DNA of 64,000 bases from Larus michahellis (GCF_964199755.1 NC_133897.1:55500442-55564441); one strand, 5' to 3'; positions 48,773 through 61,455 are shown, numbered from the stretch's first letter. Numbers and translations: made by a program. The notes: generated by a model from the letters alone, not told the origin.

Positions 48773-49553
48773 AAATTTTGCTCCTGTGCTGCAACATCTT
48801 GAACTCAATATTGTTTTCCTTATTTTGACCAATACCTTATTTGATTTTAGGACATTGCTTTTTGGTATGTGAGTTTGCCTTTCCCTCCTGCATTTATACG
48901 CAAGCGGTGCTGTGGCGCTCCCGTGGTATTATTGCGGTTGAGGTTTTACTGCCTGTTTTAAGCCAGTCGACATCCACAAGTAACTCTGCATTTTCGCCGA
49001 CTTCCTGCCGATACTCACAACTTAATGAGTACAGTTGCTGTAAGCTTGTTTTACCACCTATTTTGAGCTCCGCCTGTTCAGGTGTGGATTTCTCTAACCT
49101 GTCCCAGCTCCCTCCGGCTCGCTCTCGGCCACAGCTGGAGAGAGGCTGTGCTCCCGCCTGGGGACGGGGCTAGGTCCCCTTCTCCCACCCCAGCATCCAT
49201 CAGCAGGGATGTGCTAAAGATGGGAAGGCATCCCATAATCTCATTAATGGAAAGGCTGCTGCCTCTCACAATCGTTATTCATAGGTTTATGCCGGTACGT
49301 GCTTAGTGAGGAGGTTCGAAGTGGGGTTGTGTTAAAGCTTTCCCATCGCGGCTGTGAGACTTGCTGATTCTTTGCGTGCGTTCCTCGTGTTTCCCTGGCA
49401 AGTGCTCAATACGAGGAGATCGGTACCATCGCTTATACATCAGGTCTTAATGATAATACCGCAGTTTATTTTTAGTCAGTTCCCACAGAGCTGTGTCATC
49501 TAATCCACCTGCAGACTCAGCTGTAAGGAGGTCGGGAGACGCAGCTTCCTTAC

Positions 49554-49640
49554 CCTGTCAGTGGATGAGATGTTTTCCAGGCAGTCTTTGTAGCTCTTCT
49601 TGAATATCAGGTAAAGAGCATCCTCCTCGTCTGTGGCTTC
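49554..49640 (-). other. Exon-like open block with both splice sites, unassigned
   Basis: On the minus strand, 87 bp lie between the acceptor AGTCTTTTGCAG and the donor GTAAGG. The block is exactly 29 open codons, beginning EATDEEDALYLIFKKSYKDC and ending STDR, phase 0 on both sides. I do not recognise the peptide. The plus strand also has splice-like sites here but is closed by stops in all frames. It could be an exon of an unannotated or decayed minus-strand gene lying between GOLGA4 and ITGA9, or chance. Confidence 0.25.
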
Positions 49641-50650
49641 CTGCAAAAGACTGATCGTGGTTGCCTCCCCCATTGAAGGAGAGAGAAGAGCACTGCCCCC
49701 TTTCATTGCATTGTAAGGAAAATGGAAGAGAATCCTCCTCTTTCCCCCTTTCTTTTCAAGCCCTCATCACTGCTGAGGCTGTCCAAGAGCGAGGTGTTGC
49801 TTTGTAATAAATACATAAAAGGAAAACCTACAAAAGACCGAAATATTCATACACATAAAAGATGATAAATATCACATATTTTAGATAAAGAGGGAACTCC
49901 CCACGCTCACTTGCCTACCTTGTCTCCCCTGTTCACTTGCCTAAATGAGGTAGGAAATGGTTGGATTGACAGGGACGGAGCTCTGCGTTTCCAACATGAC
50001 CACAGTTGCGCTGGGGGGAGCTGCCCACTTTTCAACTTGTACCATTTCAGCCCGTCAGACATCAGACCACTTGCAACTTCCAGACATATGGCAAATCTAG
50101 ACCGCGATTGTTACGGTACAAACTATACCTTCTTACGTTATTCCCATTAAACGAAGGAGATGTCGCCCTCAATTTTCGCATCAAATGCAAGGGGAATTGC
50201 TTTTGCTAGGTAACACGTTCAGGTTGAGTTCCCACTGGAAAATTGAATGAGGTGCCTACACTGATCTCCTCACACAATCTACGCTTTTAATTCCTACTGG
50301 TCTGTTCTTCTGTTTGGCTGTAGCTAGTTCTCCAGCTGGCGTAAAGAGGGAAGACGGAAAATCACTCCCTTGCTGGTACTGTTAGTTGCTGCTGTTAGCT
50401 CTTCAACCACTGTCTCTTACCTTTCTCGTAGAGCTCTACTGGAGTTTTTCAGATAGACTGAGAATCCAAAAAGCTTTATCTGGGTGGAAGACAGCATCGA
50501 TGCAAATCATAGGTGATACAGAAGCTGATGGTTTAGTCAGAAATCATCTTCCATAATAATAGCTAAAGAGTAGAGCAGAAAGCCAGAATTTGTAGCTTTT
50601 CTGCATAATTTTCTTTATAACCTTATGGGATTATAAAGGTGAACACTGAA

Positions 50651-50929
50651 ATTCATAGAATCACAGAATGTTTCAGGTTGGAAGGGACCTTAAAGATCAT
50701 ACAGTTCCAACCCCCCTGCCATGGGCAGGGACACCTCCCACTAGCCCGGGCTGCTCAAAGCCCCATCCAGCCTGGCCTTGAACACTTCCAGGGATGGGGC
50801 ATCCACAACTCCACTGGGCAACCTGTTCCTGTGTCTCCCCACCCTCAGGGTAAAGAATTTCTTCCTAATATCTAATCTAAATCTGCCCTCTTTCAATTTA
50901 AAACTGTTATCCCTCACCCTATCGCTATA
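50651..50929 (-). mobile_element. CR1 3' fragment
   Basis: About 280 bp of CR1 3' end on the minus strand. The plus strand shows TTCATAGAATCACAGAATGT, then GGTTGGAAGGGACCTTAAAG, and ends in the TAATCTAAATCTGCCCTCTT region. Confidence 0.94.
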
Positions 50930-53351
50930 AATTGTGACTTTTCACAAAAGAGCTCTTTTCCCCAGAAGACTACCTCTTTACTGCTAGCCCTAGGACTTCG
51001 GGGAAAAGTGCTAGACTACCTGGAGAAATACATCAAAGAGAAATTATAAATCAAATCCACCTACTGATTACTGCTCTTTGCCCAGCATCGGGAGGAGATT
51101 AGACCTGCCACAAAAACTGCTGTTTCTGCATCAACCGCAGGCTGACAAGAATTCGGGTATCTGAGACACAATGGACCCTTATCACAGTTTTCTTAAGTAG
51201 CTGAGCCCCATCCCCAGTCGGCATCTGATTTGGAAACCACCAACAACTCTTCCCCTTTCTGCTACAGGATCCCTGGGACAACGGGGCAATCCCATAAGGG
51301 AGAGCAACAGGCTGTAACATTGCAGTGAAAAGGATAAATTGTAAATGAAACTCTGCAAGCATCACCTCCCGTGCAAAAATCCCCCTGATTTCAACCAGCA
51401 CATTTCAAGTACTAAGCGCAGCTAGAGTCTGCCTCTCCCCAGGCTGGGGAAAGCCACGTTGTGGTCTGTATTTCGGCAATGCTACCACAGCAGCTTACGG
51501 AGCTGATGCTTCACAGCCAGCCAACCCTTCCTACTAGCTGCGCCGTGGCCATACTGAAAGGACTAGCTGATGCCGAGACCTACAAAACAAATGCAGCATT
51601 ATAAACCAGGACCTATCCTATTTTCACAAGTAGAGTTTTAAATCCAAGTGGAATTAAGTAGACCGAAAGATTACACCAATTTACATGCCGTTAAATTTAT
51701 GCGTCTTAGTTTGCTATAAAATTACAGCTTAAGACAAAGATATTAGGTAAATAATTATAAAGAGACTGTTGATTGTCTCCTTCACTTCATTTCACTTTTT
51801 AGTGAACCTCCAGTCATAAAGGTCCTTTCCAACAGCCTGGAGCTAACCCACTGAAACTCAGGGCAGGGTTCCCAGAAGCTCTAATGCAGCTGGACTCTCT
51901 AGATATTTTTAACCCCAATGCAAGGGGATTTTGTCTCTTTTATCCCATTTCACTACATCAAAACAAAAATCACAAGTGCGGAACATGTACTAGATATTAG
52001 AAAGTCACTAAATACTGGTTACATGGCGGATTCTGTGATCCACAATTTCCCTACAGGTTGCTAAATCTCACTGTGATTTATCCATCAAAGCCGTGTCTCT
52101 ACTTTCCTTTTTAGCCTCCATTTCTAAATCTATTACTCTGAGACCCTTGTGGTCACACGAGCTTTGGCCACTTGTCGAAAGGTCCAGTTTACATCCCAGC
52201 TTTCAGAAGTTTTGCTTGGCATTCTTGGCACATCTGCTTTCCATTAGCCAGCCACTCAATGTTTATTATTCCACATGTTAACTATCATACGCTCCTCGTG
52301 TGAAAAGTTCAGGTGAACAATAACCTATTTATCATCTTTGAGAGATGCAAACCTGTTCTCCCCACGCAGAAAAGACACTTTTTGCACTTGTGTGCGTGGG
52401 CACCCAAAGCTTGAGCCCTTAACCAAATAATTTGGGATACACAGGACCTTTCTGTGACCCAGTTATTCCTAAATTGTCTACTATGCTATGGCTTAATTTG
52501 ATGTGTGCTGCACATACACAGTAGTTCAGAAAAGTAATCTATGGGACTCCATAGGAGTCGTCATTGGCATGAGATACGCCATAAGCGGCTTAGTTATCCA
52601 GCTTAATAATGCAAAAAACACTGAATTTGAGCATCCAGATAGCAAGAAGGATGCTGTGTTGATGCCAGCAATTTAAAAAAACCCAAACAATGAAAAAGCA
52701 AAAAAACCCCACCAACCAAACCCCTCAAACCCCCTCGACCCTCTAGGACAAAATTTTTTGCAGGTATAATTCAATTTAAATCAGTGGAATCAAGGCAAGG
52801 AATCTGCAGTCCCAAAAGTGATATTCACTACAAATAACGTGAAGAGAGAAGCACGGCAGTTGTGATAACACCGCAGGCTCTCTTGCTTACGAGTGACATT
52901 ATTCACACACCTCAGAGACTGGCCCTAGTCTACGAGAGGTTCTGGGAGGAATTTGGCATTGACAACCCTGTCATCCCATACACTAGCAGCAAGAAAATAA
53001 GACAAATCTGGAGGTCGATGTGACAGTTTCGTGGTTCACCTGCTGATTTCTACCGAGTCGCTTCTAGCGTCACTCTGTTAAAACAAAGTTGCAGACTCCT
53101 GGCCCTCCCGCTCCGTTGATGAGGACTGACCAGGTGGCACTAGCCACGTTAGAAAAGGCTTGGGGTGTCTTCCAAAATGGAGACAGCAACTGTCATGCCC
53201 AAGCCGTGAGACCGGGGTTTTGGTAGAGGCTCCTCTATAAGAAATAAATAGTCCAAACTCAGCCTCATCTCCAACCTCAGAGAAAAGTAGAACCTTTGGA
53301 AAAAATCAAGAGTACGCGATGTTTCCCCACCCGCTTTGTGAGTGCTTACAG

Positions 53352-53456
53352 ACCTGCATGTCCCAGCTGAAAGGAAGCCACGCTTCTGCCCTCAGCAACA
53401 TCACCAACAAAAGTAGGACCAGCCTGGTTGGGCTGGTCACAGCGCATGTGAAACAG
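53352..53456 (+). other. Exon-like open block with both splice sites, unassigned
   Basis: On the plus strand, 105 bp lie between the acceptor GAGTGCTTACAG and a consensus donor CAG|GTGAGA. The block is 35 open codons, starting TCMSQLKGSHASALSNITNK and ending TAHVKQ, phase 0 on both sides. I do not recognise the peptide. It cannot be joined in frame to the open block at 52,916-53,013. Confidence 0.2.
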
Positions 53457-56400
53457 GTGAGATGTTTAATTACCTTGCCTTACAATTACCCTGACACATA
53501 ATGAATTAGTCCAGGCATCCCAGGGCGATACATTACACAAACTACGCTCGCGATTAGTTGACAGCAGCAGTGAAATGAGATATAAGCAAAGTTTTATTGT
53601 CACCTTGTCAAAAGGGCATGAACCGAAGTTATTTTTACCTCCCCTTGTCCACCGCATTTACTTGTTTCCCTGACTATAGTATGCCATTACTGCAGCCACA
53701 AAGGGCTTTCTGAAAACCATCAGGATCCTGCTGAAGGATGTCTGTAACAATACATAAATTGACTTCTATTTTTAGTCAATATTAGACCTTATCTAAAGTA
53801 AACGTTAATTCCGGCTTCCCTATAGTCAGCATCCCTCCCAGAAATACACGCTCTTATTCTCAACCTAAAAATAAGCCGGTGACTTCATGCATTCGCCTCT
53901 TGTGCTGTCTCCCCACACCCCATAAAACAAGCAGCGGACCCATGCTGTCTAGCAGCTCACTGAAAGTCACCCTCACCTTCTGCCTGTTTAAAAACTTATT
54001 TCCAAGGAGAGACCGACGCACAAGCCCCAGAAAGGGTCAGCGAAGACAAATGAAAAAAAGTGTTTAACAAAAAGTGCTTAATGAATAATTGCCCATAACC
54101 AGCGTGTAAAAGAGGAGCTGAAGAGACCACCTGGACAATCCAACACCGGCTGTCGCCCAGCAGCTCTCTGGCCTGCGGTAATGGCTCTTCTTACTTAGAG
54201 GAAGCCGCTGGCTCTGCCAAAACTTCTAGTTCATCGAGGTGTCCACATGCGCCCATCCAGAAGGCACAAGGTAAAGTCTAGCTCTCCAAGCAGAAAGGCT
54301 GTCTCTAATCACTAAACTTTTTTTTCTTTTTCTTTAAAAAAAAGGTTTCATACCACAAAACTAACAAAGGTAGTATATCTGCTTAGGCTTAAAAGCCTAA
54401 ACGTAGCAGGTCCTATGCATGGCTGTGCGCAGCACACTACAAAACAACCACACATCTTGTAAGACCTTATTCATGCTGGCCATGGCCACCAGTGCATTCT
54501 TTGCCTCTTCCTCTATTATTATATTAAGCAAGTTACATTAAAAAAACCCAAAAAAACATTAAAAAACCCTACAGCTGTAGGTCAGACAGGCCCATAGATA
54601 AAGGCACGCCACAATTCCTGGGGACTAGCATGACAGTTTTGTATTTATTCACTGGTTGAACGAGGAGAGCGCTGTAAGACCAGGACAACTTCCATAGTAT
54701 TTTTAGGTAGCATGGGGATATTCTTGTCTTGAGGAAAAGTACAGGCAACCTGTATCTCTCCTCCTCACCAACATTTCTGTTGGTCCATCCTAGAAATGAT
54801 GGACCACCATGGCAGAACCTGCATAAAATACACAGAAACTGTACTTCATCTCAAAAAGTTTAACACCCTGAAGAATCATCACGTCCTGAATGTGCTACTG
54901 GAAGCTGAAGGGGGGAAAAAATCCACACCAAGCTGGACACCTCCCGTACTGAATTTGTGGTTGGATCAGATTTTAATTTAGTAACAGCACTGGAACCTCA
55001 AGGCTGAAGCACGCTGTGTTTTAAATAACACACAGATAACACTCACCATGGCTGTAGGCTTCAAGGTGAGGACAGTTTCTTTCTATGGGGAAACGCTTTT
55101 TGAGGAAGTCAAAGCTAGTGAGGGAGAACAAAATATTCTCTCTCTGAAGATAGCTCAGCCTACTTATTATTTTCATTACCATAAAGGAAGACCCCTGTCT
55201 TTCACCTCATCCCTCCTTTTTTTTTTTCCCCCACTTATTTAATCACCATTGTAAAAGGGCCACGTAACTCTGGTCCTGGCCTAGACTATGAGGAGGGGAA
55301 ATAATCTCTGTTATTTTTAAGGCATATTGCTCTGTATATTATAAGCCCCAGATAGCCATCAGAACACCATACATCAATAAGAATTGTTGGATCGGCTATG
55401 TCTTCTTTTAGTATAGTCTGCAATTTAGTTGTTTCGAGCTTATAAACCATCTCCAGTGGGCTCTTCCACGTCTAGGCATGGGCAAGCACTGCCCATTTGT
55501 TAAGGGATAAAGGAAAGTCTATTCTTTTCAATCCCGCGTTCATTTCCAGATGGATTTGTTGCATCAGCAAGGATGATAATTCGGTAGTATCCATAAAGAT
55601 ATACAGATGTGTAAGTGAACCAGAATATCCAGTTTCATTAACACGGGATATTCCATTCCAGGAATTCTCATGTGTTGGCACACAAGACCGCATGGGCAGT
55701 GGGGAGGTCTACTTCTAGGCAGCTTGTGCCTGCTCATGATCAATTACTTCTATCCCCTCCACAACGGCTGATCGGCTGCGAGAACAGCTGGAGTGTTGGT
55801 CAGAGACACAGCAAACATGGTAAACTCAAAAAACTTCTACACAAAGCCAGTAATATATTTAATACTTCTCATCTGATCTGCCATGATGAATCTTACATCT
55901 CAAATAACTTCACTTTGTACCTGCTTCTCTCTTCCTCATTCAGATACCCCTTCTCTTAGTTTTTTCCATTTCGGCTGTTTCTCCAGAGCTTGTGGCTTGA
56001 GTGAGAAAGAGTGGCAAGACTCAGCAGAAGCAGCAGCTTACAGTTAGGGAACCACAGAGCATATGGTCATGTTGGCTGCACAGAGAGATGCCTGTTCTAA
56101 ATTTGTATGTACCGTTTGTTTGATCATTTTGATTCATTTGCAAAAGATATACTACTGCCCTGTCCGGGTCAGAAAACGTGTATGTGCTTCCCTTACTCCA
56201 ATAAAACCGGGCAATGCATAATGCTGCTAAATGCGATGGCTATTTTTCTTGCGGACATCAGCACTGTAACAAGTAGGAATCATAGATCTAAATAAGAAGG
56301 CTAGATATTTTCTTGGACCACTGAAGTTTCCAAAATATAAACAGTGGCAAAGATTACAGCATACGCTCTGCTATTCATCCATTTTCCTTTCAGTGATGTG

Positions 56401-57832
56401 AAACGCTTACAGAAATGCTGGAGATTCAAGCCGTCCAGCCACAAAGAGAGGCTGGTACAGCTCAGCAGGCAAAGGTGTCTCTGACACACGTGTGCTGACC
56501 TGCTTCGGCATCAGCCCCTGGGGTGCCCTCCAGATCCTGAAGCTGGTCAGCCCCCAGGGCCATGCAAGCATCGATCTCCGTTTGGAAAAGCTACCTGCCA
56601 AATCCAAGTGGCTTTGGTTATGGCAACATGCCTACTTAGAAAATAACTACCTCTTTGTTTGCCCAATGGCCACGAGCTGATCACGTGACCTGGGGTGCTC
56701 TAGAAGTTCCAATTAAGAGGAGGAAGTCGTGTGTCACAGCAGATGTCTGCACCACACTTAACTCCATCATCATCCATTGCTGTACCACGATGTGCTAACG
56801 CAGCCGTAAGATAACACGTAATTACCACAGGCTTAATTACCGCTTCTCTGAAATGTCACATGGTACTAAGTGGCAACTGTAGGAAATGATAGCTGTCACT
56901 GTTCTACAATGAAAGAAATCTCTACAGACGTGCTTACCCTGAGTCAACTTGCCCTTAGAATTATCCTAATAGATAGGGGCCACTAACTCAACGTTAACAG
57001 AGGAAGCCTGGAATCAGTGTAAATGAGAGCCTGCAAGAGACGAGAAAATTAAAGGTGGCAACTCCTAGATCATCAACGCAATGTACAATAACACGCAACT
57101 TACCGCTTCTGTTCTAGCGTCTCTAATTTGCAACATTATGAATACACGCAACCAAACAGAGTCTGAAAATCCCAGGCTAGCAATGCTTTTGAGGAGCAGG
57201 GCCTAGGAACAGCCCCGAGGATTCATATATAGCTGGTCTGGATATCCCACACATAGGAGAGACACTGGCAGTCTCTGCTTATCTTGATTTCCATAATGAA
57301 TCAGTAATAGCATGGTGAAAGAGCTGCCTTTTCTTGAAAAAGCAAACGAAAATGAAGTTTCTCAATTTAACAAACTCCACAGAAGGAAAAAAAAAAAAGT
57401 CTTCTGTAGCACATATGAATGGACAATAAGATTGTACGCAAGAAGTATGAATTACAAAATGAAAGAGATCTTCTCAGTATTAATCCTTGTTTTTGGAGAG
57501 TCAGGAATCCTCATTTAAGATAGCAGAACCCGATCCCACATACTACGTAGGAAAGAAAATAAATTTTAGTATAGCTCACAGAAAGAAGGACTATAAATGG
57601 CAAAACTGGAAGTTGGATAGATTTATATATCATGTTTTATAAAAAGTTTGAAAAAGTTGAAAAGGCTGAAATAAATATCAGCCTAGGCACTGAAATAAAA
57701 CAGGAATAAAGAACCTGGTATTTATTATTTAAATTAACAAAGTTTAATCCTTAGGGACACCAGAGGACACTTGATAAATGCTTTAAGTCTTATCTTTATA
57801 AACAGATCTACACATTTTTTTCTATGCACATC

Positions 57833-57859
57833 TATTTATAATTTATAAAATTATAAATA
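57833..57859. repeat. Perfect AT-only inverted repeat
   Basis: Two 12-base arms, TATTTATAATTT and AAATTATAAATA, flank a 3-base centre. A further perfect 12-base palindrome, CAATATATATTG, follows directly. Confidence 0.9.
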
Positions 57860-59618
57860 CAATATATATTGTATGTAAAACTGGAGGAAAGTTCAGCGTA
57901 AGTCCAAAAAAGTTCTCTCGCAGCAGCATCTTTTAACAACCCAGTCTGAACAAGCTTGGGATCTTCTAACCTTTGCTAAAAGGCAGCCAAAACTTTGATA
58001 CGGTCTGGCTTTTAGCTACGTGTGTCTAAACAAGGATATTTTATAATCAGAAGTATCTGTGTGCTGGAGTATATTCGTTTATAGTCACTTTGGCACGACT
58101 AGCAGTATTTTATGACACTCCAACCAAAAAAAAAAAACCAAACCAAAACAAAAAAACCCCCCACACTACTCGAAGTAAAGTGCTCGTTTCATGCTCTCAC
58201 CATAACTCATTTCCTTTATTTAAACTCTAAAACAATGCTTTATTTACATATTCTCTTTCAAAAAAAAAATAATCTATCTAGAAGCAGTTAAAACTTCAGT
58301 CTGAGAGAACTCTTGTACTTAACACACTTTCCCATTATGTTACAGAATAGTCATGTATTTGCTTATGAGTTATGTATAGAAGGGGGGAAAAAAACCATTT
58401 GTTTCAAAATACGAATTTGGGCAGTGGCGATCTGATTTTAGTTTAAAAAAAAAAAGAATCAAGGATCACTCCTTTGTGTTCTTTAATTAGGTCACTTAAG
58501 GAAAACAAAAGAAAGTTGTTCACTCCATCCAATGCTCCATGAATATTTGAATATTATACAGGCTAGTTCAGTTTGCAGCACTGCACTTAGGTCATGCTTG
58601 ACAAAGTACAGTCTATAACTAGTATCTTTCATGGAACGAGAAAAGAAGAAAAAGAGAAAGTGTGAAAAATAGCCTATTTGTGAGGACAAGAGAACTGTAC
58701 GGGATCATAGTGATACTCACTGTCAGAGTAATGGATCCCTGCATTTACTTTCCCAAAGCCTAAGACAATGTATACCTTACATGGAAACCTGAAATGCAAA
58801 ACTATGTTTTAGATTGCTGTAATGATAGCGATAGCAAAATCCCACAAATCCTCAGCCAGCTACAAGAACAACACGTGTTTTTCACAGCCAAATGTACCCA
58901 TGTCAAGTCCAGTCCAGGTTGCTGCTGTATCAGGCAATGTGCTGCCGTTCTGCTACGCAACAGAAATGAAGAGGAGATCTTATAACTGAAACCATTACAA
59001 AGAATTTTTTTTAAGACCAAATTCGATACATTTCATAAAAGGAAAAAGCTCAAAAAAATAAAAAAGGCAGCTATAAATAATAAAGCAGCATGAAAATGAA
59101 GAGATTTTGCCAGAGACAAGGCAGTAGGGAATAAAAGATGGAACTCTGGGTCCTTAACTATGATAGACAAGCCACGTCGCTTTAGACCATAAACAATAAT
59201 TTAAAGCCAAATGTTTTCTTTAGCTGGTGGCCACAACAGATGTTGGAGAACTCAAGTTGTTGCACTTCTCCCAGTTTCATTAGGATACAAAAGTGTGCAA
59301 AAAAAATCCACCGTCTTCATTTCTTTTCCTGCAGGTGACAAAAAAGGTGAATCCCACTGCATTTGGAAAAAGAAAAAAAAAGAAAGAAACAAAACAACCA
59401 AAAAACCCCAAACCAAATCAAGCCCTGACTATTTTAAGCATCCTACATATTATTGGCCTGTACTTAGTCTTTGGAGCCACGCACAAATATTAGGCTGCTG
59501 TCTGTGCCCTGGCCTGAGGGTAAGCCAACTGAACAGGACATGGAAAACCACTGGCCATGACAACAGAAATGTCTGAACTTGACAGGTAACAGTATGAGAA
59601 GCTGACAAAAGGGATGGA

Positions 59619-59735
59619 ATAATAGAATGGTTTGAGTTGGAAGGGACCTTAAAGATCATCTAGTTCCCAGCCCCCTGCCCTGGGCAGGGACACCTCCCAC
59701 TAGACCAGATTTCTCAAAGCCCCATCCAGCCTGGA
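59619..59735 (-). mobile_element. CR1 3' fragment
   Basis: About 115 bp of CR1 3' end on the minus strand. The plus strand shows ATAGAATGGTTTGAGTTGGA, AGGGACCTTAAAGATCATCT and GGGCAGGGACACCTCCCACT. Confidence 0.92.
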
Positions 59736-60727
59736 TAGCGTTGTGAGGAACGGCTGGATCTTACAGGCGGTTAAGGGAGAGTTATAAAAGAAAAGGATAA
59801 ACTTCATAGATAATCAGAGGCGAATGTTGGGGATGCAGAGTCTTGAAACACCAACAATGCCAAGGTAATACCATATGAAGCTGAGATTATCTAGATGACG
59901 GTCTGAGAAATACAAAATTTGGGTAGACAGAAATACAAAATTTTCTGGAGCAGGACTACAAATCAAATCTGTCAGTTTAGACCACAGCACATTAGCCAAA
60001 CCTGTTTCTGTGGTCAGGAGGACCCGCTGTTTTCCTTGGCTAACAGGAGAGCACCCAGAGGAACAGACTGAGCATCCACGTGGCAGGATGCATGTTCCAG
60101 GCCTGATGGCATCGGCCACTAATCAGCGCTCCCTAACAGTATTCAGAAGCATCTTTCAGGCAGGCAGTGTATTTGGAAGGCCTGCTTATGTTCAGAGATG
60201 AGCTATTTAGAGGACTGCTGCTCCTATAAACGCCTGCTAGAAATTATATTCATGGAGGACTGATCACCTTGAACCATCTTGGCAAACTGGCATACACAGT
60301 ACGGATGATGGTTATCGATACAGTAAACATCAAAGTAGCTGGATAACAAGTTAAATTTATCCATACTTACATATCGCTTCAGAGGATCACGACTCACATG
60401 CCAAAATGAGCAGACAGTCATTATTTAAAAGAACAAAAATACATAATTTAAAATTTTTACAAAGCAAACTTCCCTACTTGCTATATTCTTACGCCAGCTT
60501 CTCAGCTCACCACGTGTGTTTCACAGGTTGTGATCCCTTGAAAATCTGAAGGGCTCCACTGACTTCTTACAGTTCAATGTACTTGAGTAGCTCTTCTTAT
60601 GAGAGGGATTTCAGCCTGGAAATGTCTCAGCTAAGAATGTCTCGACCAGGAATAAGAACAAAACTGGTGGATCCTTTCAAAAGAACAATCATATCAAAGA
60701 AGTTCCACAATTATACAGTAAATAAAC
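59736..60727. other. Intergenic, downstream of GOLGA4
   Basis: About 1 kb beyond the last plausible GOLGA4 polyadenylation signal. Nothing was recognised. Confidence 0.65.
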
Positions 60728-61434
60728 TTTATTTAATCTCAGCTCTTGTCAGATTAGTGCTGTCAACAGTCACAGGTCAGCATATGATACAGTTATGTAT
60801 TAACTATTTACAATTTACAGTAATGTACTTTTTCTCCAGAAAATATAAGTACAAAAGCTAGGAGTAAACAAATGAGGTACTGCAATTTGGATTTATTGTA
60901 GGCAAAAGCATATAGAAGTGATCTTTAGCAAACAATCATAAGATCAAATCGGGAGACAGTAGTCATCAAGAGTGCCTAGTTCATCAGGAAAATCACCTCA
61001 GCCGCTACCCATCCAAAAATGTATTGCACAATTCATTCAAAAAATAAAAAAATAAATAGAAGAAACAAACCATTTATTTCAGCTCTTAAAAAACACCCAG
61101 TAAAGCCTGTATAGAGATACAGTAGTGGGCAATTCCTTCCTAGGATAAAGTCTTTTCTCTCCTTTAAAAAAATAACCTTTAACACAAAATAGAAGACAGT
61201 GTTCAATAGAAGAGAAAAAAGACTCATCACCAGATAACCCCTGATTAGCGTTTCTTGTCAAGGCAGTTTTAACTATATTCATGGTCCAAAGGTGGTGCTG
61301 AGTTTTGGTTGTTGCTGTTCCATTTGTGACCTTGAATAATAGCTTTTCTTCGTGTCCCTTCTCAAGGGCCAACAACAGAGATATGAACATATTTTTAAGC
61401 AGCAGTGTCATGAGACATCCTCGTCGCAATTTCT
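60728..61434 (-). other. GOLGA4: GOLGA4 3' untranslated region (extent approximate)
   Basis: The 3' untranslated part of the last GOLGA4 exon begins after the stop codon at 61,437-61,435. Candidate AATAAA signals on the minus strand occur at about 61,078-61,073, 60,897-60,892 and 60,733-60,728. The middle one is followed by T- and GT-rich sequence and looks best. The true end is not fixed. Confidence 0.6.
60892..60897 (-). terminator. Candidate GOLGA4 polyadenylation signal
   Basis: AATAAA on the minus strand, about 540 bp after the GOLGA4 stop codon, with a T/GT-rich stretch (TCATTTGTTTACTCC) shortly downstream. A second AATAAA at 60,733-60,728 is an alternative. Confidence 0.45.
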
Positions 61435-61455
61435 TCAAGATGGTCGTAGCCATGA
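61435..61455 (-). CDS. GOLGA4: GOLGA4 last exon, coding end SWLRPS-stop
   Basis: Golgin-245 (p230) is a long coiled-coil tether of the trans-Golgi network, held there by a C-terminal GRIP domain that binds ARL1. After the strong acceptor TTCTCATTCTTTTCAG, the minus strand reads TCA TGG CTA CGA CCA TCT TGA, giving SWLRPS-stop. From memory, one human GOLGA4 C-terminus ends in a closely similar SWLR-type tail right after the GRIP domain. The exon starts in phase 0, as does the alternative exon at 63,593. The GRIP domain itself is not in the window. Position upstream of ITGA9 on the same strand agrees with mammalian gene order. The assignment rests on a short peptide, splice sites, the paired alternative exon and gene order together. 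Confidence 0.85.
   Translation of the reverse strand, partial: SWLRPS

Larger units (their letters stand above)
46879..50650. other. Intergenic, between two CR1 fragments
   Basis: No gene could be assigned. The stretch includes low-complexity A/T near 47,130-47,160, an AT-rich block near 47,465-47,700 that resembles conserved non-coding DNA, two exon-like blocks on the minus strand (47,911-48,021 and 49,554-49,640), and a TACA-type repeat near 48,735. Confidence 0.6.
50930..59618. other. Intergenic, no assigned gene
   Basis: About 8.7 kb with no gene I can name. It holds an A/C-rich patch at 52,670-52,730, exon-like open blocks on the plus strand (52,916-53,023, 53,352-53,456, 55,550-55,718), a GC-rich pocket open on both strands near 56,490-56,600, and an AT-rich perfect inverted repeat at 57,833-57,859. 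Confidence 0.6.

Noticed and set aside
50420..50511. Splice-like sites on both strands near 50.43 kb
   Set aside because: The minus block is 37 bp and cannot be joined in frame to the block at 49,554-49,640. The plus block is short and has a weak donor.
51435..51605. Open frames on the plus strand after CTCTCCCCAG
   Set aside because: All three plus frames are open for 20-50 codons, which shows local scarcity of stops rather than a specific coding frame, and there is no good donor.
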